The position numbers and the translations under genes were made by a program. A model generated the notes under the pieces. The model was given only the letters and a program-made list of their open reading frames with translations. It ran no database searches and was not told the DNA's origin. A stretch of 10,108 nt of DNA, from positions 1-10,108 of the forward strand of contig JAZUOG010000074.1 of NCBI GenBank assembly GCA_045604545.1, read 5' to 3'. Shown here piece by piece: positions 5,901 to 10,108 of this stretch. Every line of letters starts with the position of its first letter. Position 1 is the stretch's first letter. Source of the stretch: RGIG1959 sp045604545 (GTDB lineage Bacteria > Bacillota > Clostridia > Oscillospirales > Acutalibacteraceae).

Positions 5901-5976
5901 TCGGTCGGTTTTTGCGCGAATGTACGACTGACAGGCGAGGAGTATATATGGTACAATACTAATGGGCGGGGGATAT

Positions 5977-6050
5977 TCGCGACATCTGTCGCGGATTATA
6001 TAACGACCACCCGATACGGGATTTGCACCATGTAACGACAACGCACCGAC
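5977..6050. repeat. Palindromic repeat module R4, copy b
   Basis: Opens with the perfect palindrome CGCGACA-TC-TGTCGCG (5978-5993), the counterpart of the GTCGCG/CGCGAC stem of copy a. It then has GGATTATATAACGACC, CCCGATACGGGATTT and the ACGCACCGAC tag. The hairpin is kept although its loop and arm length differ between copies. Confidence 0.65.
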
Positions 6051-6056
6051 AGCCTT

Positions 6057-6108
6057 GCCTCTCCCTATGGGAGAGGTGGCACGGCGAATGCCGTGACGGA
6101 GAGGGCGA
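6057..6108. repeat. R1-like half-unit, diverged
   Basis: GCCTCTCCC-TAT-GGGAGAGG, then GGCACGGCGAATGCCGTGACGGAGAGGGCGA. The order (stem, GTGGCACG, GAATGC, GTGACGGAG) is that of the left half of module R1, with changed stem bases that still pair. This is a single half-unit without the inverted partner. Confidence 0.65.
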
Positions 6109-6123
6109 ACCCCGGCGCCAACC

Positions 6124-6197
6124 TGTTACCTGCGAGGGCGGTCACGCCCGTGGCAATCTTTGTGAAAAGAGTCTTCGGCATACCCCTCGGAATGACA
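6124..6197. repeat. Palindromic repeat module R2, copy 2
   Basis: A diverged copy of 394-465: TGCGAGGGCG, the hairpin GGGCG-GTCA-CGCCC, CCGTGGCAATCTTT and the GGAATGACA end are shared. The left tip has decayed (TGTTACC instead of TGTCATT). Confidence 0.65.
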
Positions 6198-6211
6198 AAC
6201 ATACAGGTGGC

Positions 6212-6354
6212 GGCAACCGTTGCCTCCCTTGCCTAAAGGGAGGTGGCACGAGCGAACGCGAGTGACGGAGGGATTCTTCCCCCAAAACTTGCGAAAAACG
6301 GTATCCCCCCGATGTCGCATTCTGCGCCATCGACCCCCTTTAGGCAAGGGGGTC
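6212..6354. repeat. Palindromic repeat module R1, copy 2
   Basis: Near-identical to 136-279 at both ends: GGCAACCGTTGCCTCCC through GACGGAGGGATTCTT, and CGGTATCCCCCCGATG through AAGGGGGTC. The central 25 bases or so differ. Conserved halves around a free centre fit a hairpin-ended element or a repeat selected for pairing rather than for its middle. Confidence 0.75.
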
Positions 6355-6356
6355 AG

Positions 6357-6406
6357 AAAGACCACCCGCCGCAGGATCGGCAATAATGACGCGGCATCGC
6401 ACCGAC
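6357..6406. repeat. Palindromic repeat module R4, copy c (without leading hairpin)
   Basis: AAAGACCACCCGCCGCAGGAT followed by CGGCAATAATGACGCGGCATCGCACCGAC, matching 37-86. It abuts the right end of R1 copy 2 and lacks the leading CGCGAC hairpin. Confidence 0.65.
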
Positions 6407-6409
6407 CAT

Positions 6410-6435
6410 GTAGGGGACGGGTCTCCCGTCCCGCC
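6410..6435. repeat. Module R3 fragment
   Basis: GTAGGGGACGGG-TCT-CCCGTCCC keeps one hairpin of the R3 module at 319-372 and lacks the closing arm. As at 319, it follows the GCATCGCACCGAC tag. From here to the promoter at 6484 I see nothing else. Confidence 0.5.
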
Positions 6436-6483
6436 GGTCCCGCGGCAATGCGTTCTGTTCATAAACTATTTTCAGGGGAATGA

Positions 6484-6512
6484 TTGACATTTTCAAAAAA
6501 ATGCGATACTAT
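6484..6512 (+). promoter_or_regulatory. Promoter of the class A PBP gene
   Basis: A perfect -35 TTGACA (6484-6489), a 17-base spacer and a -10 TACTAT (6507-6512, four of six consensus bases). The leader to the ATG would be about 75 bases and contains the small inverted repeat GCCT-TGAAAAC-AGGC (6537-6551). I do not recognise it as a known regulatory RNA. Confidence 0.72.
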
Positions 6513-6592
6513 TACGGTGTATACGTATCGACAGCCGCCTTGAAAACAGGCGATAATCACGGTTTTTAATTCTGCAAAGGAGGAGCCGCTTT

Positions 6593-9016
6593 ATGGAAAA
6601 GTTCAATAACGCCATGCGCAACTTTGTTGATGGCGTCAGCAACGTGTTCCATTCCGTGCCCATGCGCGTCGTCGGCAGGACGCTTGCTTTCACCGGCAAG
6701 ATTTTGCTGACCATCTTTCTGATCGGCATGATCACGGCGTGCATCTTCGGCTGTATTCTGACAGTCTATGTGTTTAATACGTTCGCCAATTCACAGGATA
6801 TCCCCAATCTCTCCCGCGTGCTGGAAGGTCGCGAGATCAGCATTGTGTATGTCCAGAATGCGAACGGCGATTGGGTGGAGGATCATCGCATCGACTCCGC
6901 CGAAAAGGGTATCTGGGCGGATCTCGAGGACATTCCGCTGGATCTGCAGCATGCGGTCGTCGCCATCGAGGACGAACGTTTCTATCAGCATGACGGTGTC
7001 GACTGGAAGCGCACGGGCGCGGCGGTCGTCAACGAGCTGCTCGGCGGCAGTTCCTTCGGCGGCTCCACCATCACCCAACAGCTCATCAAGGTGGCGACGC
7101 AGGACAACGAGGTCACCATCGAGCGTAAGATCCGCGAGATCTTCACGGCGTTGGAGGTTGAGCGCAACCACTACACCAAGGACGACATCATGGAGGCATA
7201 CCTCAACCTGCTTCCGCTGTCGGACAACGTGACGGGTGTCGGCGCGGCGGCAAACTATTTCTTCGGCAAGGAAGTCAGCGAGCTGACAACGGCGGAATGC
7301 GCCCTTATCGCGGGCATCACCAACCTGCCGGCATACTACGATCCCTATGATCACCCCGACCACGCCAAGCGCCGTCAGGAGATCATTCTCGACAAGATGT
7401 ACGAGCTCGGCTACCTCACCGCCGACGAATATCGTCAGGCGTATAACGAGGAGCTGGTGTATAAAAACAGCGCTCGCTATATCCCCGTTCAGAACTATTA
7501 TGCCGACCTCGTCGTTGAGGACGTGATCCGCGATCTGCAGGAAACCTATTCTTATTCCTATTCCTACGCGGAAACGCTCGTTTACAGCGGCGGTCTGCGC
7601 ATCTATTCGTATGAAAACAAAGCGATCCAGGAGAAGGTGGAGGCACTCTTCCGCGACGACAGCAACTTCCCCGACATCGAGGGAGTGGACGGTCTCAACG
7701 CCGCCATTTTCATCACCGACTATGAGGGTCGCGTGATCGCGACGGTCGGCGGACGCGGCCAGAAGGAAGGCAACCGCGTGCAGAATATCTCCACGCAGGC
7801 CCGCCGTCAGCCCGGTTCTTCCATCAAGCCGATCAGCGTGTATGCGCCGGCGGTGGACGCGGGCATTGTCAACTATTCCACCATCGTCCCCAACAAACCG
7901 CTCACCATCGACGGCGATCTGTGGCCGCATAACTTCGGCGAGTCGGTGTATGCCGCTACGGGTGTCCGCACCGTGCAGGTCGCGGTCCAGCAGTCGCACA
8001 ACACCATTCCCGCCCAGATCCTCAAGGTAATGGGACTGGAGACGAGCTATAACTTCCTCAAAGAAAAGCTCCGTTTCACGTCGCTTGAAGAAGGCGACCA
8101 GAACTACGCACCGCTCGCGCTCGGCGGCTTCACCTACGGTGTGACCGTGCGCGAAATGGCGGCGGGCTATCAGATCTTCGGCAACGGCGGTTACTACAAC
8201 TCGCCGCACACCTACGGTAAGGTGACGATGGACGATCAGATCCTGCTTCAGCACGTTCCCGAGCGCGATCCCGTCATCTCCAACGAATCGGCAACCATCA
8301 TGAATCGTCTCCTTCAGAAGGTCGTCACGCAGGGTACAGCGTATGCGATCTACGATGACTGGTGGCAGACCGAGGTGTTTGCCAAGACCGGTACCACCGA
8401 TGACAACAAGGACTCCTATTTTGCCGGCGGCACGCCCTATTATGTCGGTGCGATCTGGATGGGCTACGAAGACAACAAGCAGATGACCGACTACCAGCGC
8501 GCGCAGGCGAAGGAGCTGTGGAGCAAGTGCATGAAGGTGCTCCACGAAGGAAAGGAAAACAAAAAATTCGATATCTGGGGCAACGTGCGCGTGATGGCGT
8601 ATGACCCGAACTCCGGTGCGGTGTCCTCCTACGGCACCAGCTACGGCTATTACGATGCCGACAACATTCCTTACGGATCCAATGTTCTGAGCGGCATCGA
8701 CTACACGCCGCCCACGGAGACGACGCTGACCACCACCGGCGCCGGCGTCACGACAACGACCGGTGCCGGCGGCAAGACTACCACCACCGCCACCGTCGTC
8801 ACCACCTCGCCGCCTGTCGAAACGACCGAGGCTCCCGTCGAAACGACCGAAGCTCCCGTCGAAACGACCGAGGCTCCCACCGAAACTACCGCCGCGCCGC
8901 CGACCTTACCGCCGACGGTGCCGCGTCCGACCAACCCGCCGACCTTACCGCCGACGGTGCCGCGCCCGACCGATCCTCAGCCGACGCTTCCGCCGACAGT
9001 GCCGCGTCCGCAATGA
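6593..9016 (+). CDS. Class A penicillin-binding protein (glycosyltransferase/transpeptidase) with Thr/Pro-rich tail
   Basis: An 807-aa bifunctional peptidoglycan synthase. AAGGAGG lies 9 bases upstream of the ATG. Residues 1-35 are cytoplasmic and 36-62 a single membrane anchor; the rest is outside the membrane. The GT51 domain (about 80-270) polymerises lipid II. Its catalytic Glu126 is in EDERFYQHDG, and it has GGSTITQQL (156-164) and the RKIREIFTALEVE motif (178-190). The transpeptidase domain (about 330-650) cross-links peptides. Its active Ser409 is in QPGSSIKP (SxxK), with SHN at 468-470 and KTG at 598-600. All motifs are intact. Residues 705-807 are a low-complexity tail of Thr, Pro, Val and Glu with two repeat families (see below), probably extended within the wall. 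It is most like PBP1A/PBP1 (ponA/mrcA type), but I cannot fix which. It has its own promoter; proB follows 101 bases later. Confidence 0.95.
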   Translation: MEKFNNAMRNFVDGVSNVFHSVPMRVVGRTLAFTGKILLTIFLIGMITACIFGCILTVYVFNTFANSQDIPNLSRVLEGREISIVYVQNANGDWVEDHRIDSAEKGIWADLEDIPLDLQHAVVAIEDERFYQHDGVDWKRTGAAVVNELLGGSSFGGSTITQQLIKVATQDNEVTIERKIREIFTALEVERNHYTKDDIMEAYLNLLPLSDNVTGVGAAANYFFGKEVSELTTAECALIAGITNLPAYYDPYDHPDHAKRRQEIILDKMYELGYLTADEYRQAYNEELVYKNSARYIPVQNYYADLVVEDVIRDLQETYSYSYSYAETLVYSGGLRIYSYENKAIQEKVEALFRDDSNFPDIEGVDGLNAAIFITDYEGRVIATVGGRGQKEGNRVQNISTQARRQPGSSIKPISVYAPAVDAGIVNYSTIVPNKPLTIDGDLWPHNFGESVYAATGVRTVQVAVQQSHNTIPAQILKVMGLETSYNFLKEKLRFTSLEEGDQNYAPLALGGFTYGVTVREMAAGYQIFGNGGYYNSPHTYGKVTMDDQILLQHVPERDPVISNESATIMNRLLQKVVTQGTAYAIYDDWWQTEVFAKTGTTDDNKDSYFAGGTPYYVGAIWMGYEDNKQMTDYQRAQAKELWSKCMKVLHEGKENKKFDIWGNVRVMAYDPNSGAVSSYGTSYGYYDADNIPYGSNVLSGIDYTPPTETTLTTTGAGVTTTTGAGGKTTTTATVVTTSPPVETTEAPVETTEAPVETTEAPTETTAAPPTLPPTVPRPTNPPTLPPTVPRPTDPQPTLPPTVPRPQ
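8816..8899 (+). repeat. 21-bp tandem repeat coding VETTEAP
   Basis: Three near-perfect 21-bp units (GTCGAAACGACCGAGGCTCCC with single-base changes) and a fourth, diverged unit encode VETTEAP three times and then TETTAAP. In-frame units allow length change by slippage without breaking the gene. They form the acidic Thr/Pro section of the PBP tail. Confidence 0.88.
8900..9013 (+). repeat. Tandem repeat coding PTLPPTVPRPT
   Basis: Three units of the peptide PTLPPTVPRP(T/Q), separated by NP or DPQ linkers, end the PBP. The DNA phrase CCGCCGACGGTGCCGCG or close variants recurs in each unit. The charge switches from acidic in the preceding repeats to basic here (one Arg per unit). Confidence 0.85.
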
Positions 9017-9067
9017 GATAACGGCAACGCGGCGTGATGGATGCGTTGCTTGAATAACCAAATGCGA

Positions 9068-9099
9068 CGGGGAGTGTGAGATGATCACGCTCCCCGCCT
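9068..9099 (+). terminator. Hairpin between the PBP gene and proB
   Basis: CGGGGAGTGTGA and TCACGCTCCCCG form a 12-bp stem with one G:T pair and a GATGA loop. It is followed by only CCTTTG, so termination would be weak. It lies after the PBP stop and ends 21 bases before the proB start, so it may be a leaky terminator. I see no proB promoter after it, so proB may depend on read-through. Confidence 0.55.
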
Positions 9100-9117
9100 T
9101 TGAATGTGAGGGAAATC

Positions 9118-9909
9118 ATGGTTATGTCTTCTTTTTCAACCTGTAAACGACTGGTCGTCAAGGTCGGCACCTCCACGCTGACCCACCAGAGCGGCCATAT
9201 CAATCTGCGTCGGCTTGATGAACTGTGCAAAGTGCTGTCCGATCTGAAAAATGCGGGCATCGAGATCATTCTGGTGTCTTCGGGTGCGGTCGGTGTCGGT
9301 GTCGGTGAGCTGGGACTCGCCGAACGCCCCCGCGATCTCGGCGGAAAACAAGCCGCCGCCGCTGTGGGACAGTGCGCGCTGATGTACATGTATGACAAGG
9401 AGTTTTCCGAATACGGTCATGTGACGGCGCAGGTACTGCTGACCCGTGACGGCGTGGAAGATCCTGTCCGCCGTCGCAACATTATCAATACGCTCGATTG
9501 CCTGCTTGGCTACAAAGCGCTCCCCATCATCAACGAAAACGACACCGTTTCCACCGAGGAGATCGAATTCGGCGACAACGACACGCTGTCGGCGATGGTG
9601 GCGGTGCTGACAAACGCCGACGGATTGGTATTGCTCACCGACATCGACGGTCTGCACTCCGCCGATCCCCGCACCAACCCCGATGCCAAGCGCATTGAAC
9701 GTGTGACGGCGATCGACGACGACCTGCTCGCGCTGGCGGGCGGTGCAGGCTCCAGCCGCGGCACGGGTGGCATGCTGACAAAGCTCCATGCCGCACAGAT
9801 CGCCATGGAAGCGGATATTCCCACCATCGTCATGGACGGCAGTCGTCCGTCGCGACTGTATGATGTGATCGAGGGTATTCCCTGCGGCACGTTGTTCGAA
9901 AAAGAATAA
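9118..9909 (+). CDS. proB: Glutamate 5-kinase, short form without PUA domain
   Basis: A 263-aa cytoplasmic kinase that phosphorylates glutamate to gamma-glutamyl phosphate, the first step of proline synthesis. The amino-acid-kinase fold shows Lys15 in VVKVGTSTLT, SSGA (54-57), INENDTVS (138-145), FGDNDTLSA (151-159), LLTDIDGL (172-179) and RGTGGMLTK (214-222), all complete. Many ProB proteins add a C-terminal PUA domain of about 100 residues. This one ends at GTLFEKE after the kinase fold, a short form also known in the family. The start is set at ATG 9118 because GAGG (9108-9111) lies 6 bases upstream; ATG 9124 is an alternative. proA is not in the window. A terminator-like arm and an IS follow the stop at once, so proA is probably not directly downstream in the same operon. 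Confidence 0.95.
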   Translation: MVMSSFSTCKRLVVKVGTSTLTHQSGHINLRRLDELCKVLSDLKNAGIEIILVSSGAVGVGVGELGLAERPRDLGGKQAAAAVGQCALMYMYDKEFSEYGHVTAQVLLTRDGVEDPVRRRNIINTLDCLLGYKALPIINENDTVSTEEIEFGDNDTLSAMVAVLTNADGLVLLTDIDGLHSADPRTNPDAKRIERVTAIDDDLLALAGGAGSSRGTGGMLTKLHAAQIAMEADIPTIVMDGSRPSRLYDVIEGIPCGTLFEKE

Positions 9910-9931
9910 AAAAAGAGAACAAAACGGTAAA
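9908..9931. terminator. Probable left half of a second split terminator
   Basis: Directly at the proB stop codon, AAAAAAAGAGAAC followed by AAAACGG and TAAA runs into the IS tip. It resembles the left arm of the first split terminator (A-tract then GAGAA). If so, the right flank of IS copy 2, outside the window, should contain CCGTTTTGTTCTC and a T-tract. Not verifiable here. Confidence 0.5.
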
Positions 9932-10108
9932 TGAACTGCCCCAATTTGTGCGGACAGTACAAAAAAGACCTTTATGGTAGTTTAATTAAATTAACCAACA
10001 AACTGACTTCGTTGTTCCAGCGGAGTCAGTTTTGTTTTTAGCTGAATCCGATCGTGATTATAGAAATGGATGTAGGAACTTATGAGGAGGCGAGCCTCCT
10101 CATAAGTT
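9932..10108 (-). mobile_element. IS3-family insertion sequence, copy 2 (cut by window end)
   Basis: 177 bases identical to 2998-3174 except one change (10018 C against 3084 G). It has the same orientation and the same TGAAC tip. The remaining 1.1 kb lies outside the window. Only the orfB end is visible. Confidence 0.92.
9991..10108 (-). CDS. IS3-family transposase OrfB, C-terminal 38 residues (partial)
   Basis: Corresponds to residues 247-284 of the first OrfB, from TYEEARLLI to EQRSQFVG. The amino-acid sequence is identical. The only base difference turns a CTC leucine codon into CTG. The gene is truncated by the window edge, not by a visible mutation. Confidence 0.88.
   Translation of the reverse strand, partial: TYEEARLLISSYIHFYNHDRIQLKTKLTPLEQRSQFVG

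Noticed and set aside
5798..5956. N-terminal extension of the flavodiiron protein
   Set aside because: The in-frame extension covers the promoter (5828-5856) and a hairpin, has no family similarity, and the ribosome site fits ATG 5797.
5928..5957. Promoter-like CTGACA-18-TACAAT on the plus strand leading into the repeats
   Set aside because: The -35 is imperfect, the spacer is long, and no gene follows for 600 bases. It could make an RNA from the repeats but may well be chance.
9017..9117. Riboswitch or T-box leader before proB
   Set aside because: Only one simple hairpin is present; the region is too short and has no T-box or specifier-loop signature.
2998..10108. Composite transposon bounded by the two IS copies
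   Set aside because: The cargo is housekeeping genes with the base composition of the host, and each IS appears to have its own target site. Two independent insertions explain the layout better.

Overview
The window looks like chromosomal DNA of an anaerobic, GC-rich Clostridia member, most likely near Ruminococcaceae/Oscillospiraceae. This rests on gene content and style, not on a search: a flavodiiron oxygen-detoxifying protein, a secreted dockerin protein with a C39-like peptidase domain, GGAGG ribosome sites, TTGACA-type promoters, and dense palindromic intergenic repeats of a kind common in that group. An IS3-family element stands out as clearly AT-richer than its surroundings.

Layout: 1-581 is a gene-free cluster of palindromic repeats, followed by a consensus-like promoter and a secreted C39-like/InlB-repeat/dockerin protein (649-2952, +). 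Next is a complete IS3-family insertion sequence (2998-4274, with orfA and orfB on the minus strand and a 3-bp ATC target duplication). Then comes a minus-strand operon with its own promoter: a flavodiiron protein (4652-5797) and, 14 bases downstream, a 110-aa protein resembling only region 2 of a sigma-70 factor (4305-4637). 5857-6483 is a second repeat cluster built from the same modules as the first. A promoter then leads to a class A penicillin-binding protein with a Thr/Pro-rich repeat tail (6593-9016, +), a hairpin, and proB (glutamate 5-kinase, 9118-9909, +). The window ends inside a second copy of the same IS (9932-10108), in the same orientation, with 176 of 177 bases identical to the first.

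The most interesting signal is where the IS sits. If it is removed, the two flanks of the first copy join into one long bidirectional intrinsic terminator between two convergent genes. The IS lies exactly in the terminator loop. The second copy also follows an A-rich, terminator-like half-arm directly after the proB stop codon. This suggests an IS3-type element that targets terminator loops. The element carries its own hairpin near its right end. Read on the plus strand, that hairpin is a terminator that could replace the one it breaks; read on the minus strand, it would hide the orfA ribosome site from read-through transcripts.

The host genes are largely independent units: a secreted enzyme or adhesin, an oxygen/NO defence operon, peptidoglycan synthesis, and the first step of proline synthesis. 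The repeat modules lie upstream of both long plus-strand genes.
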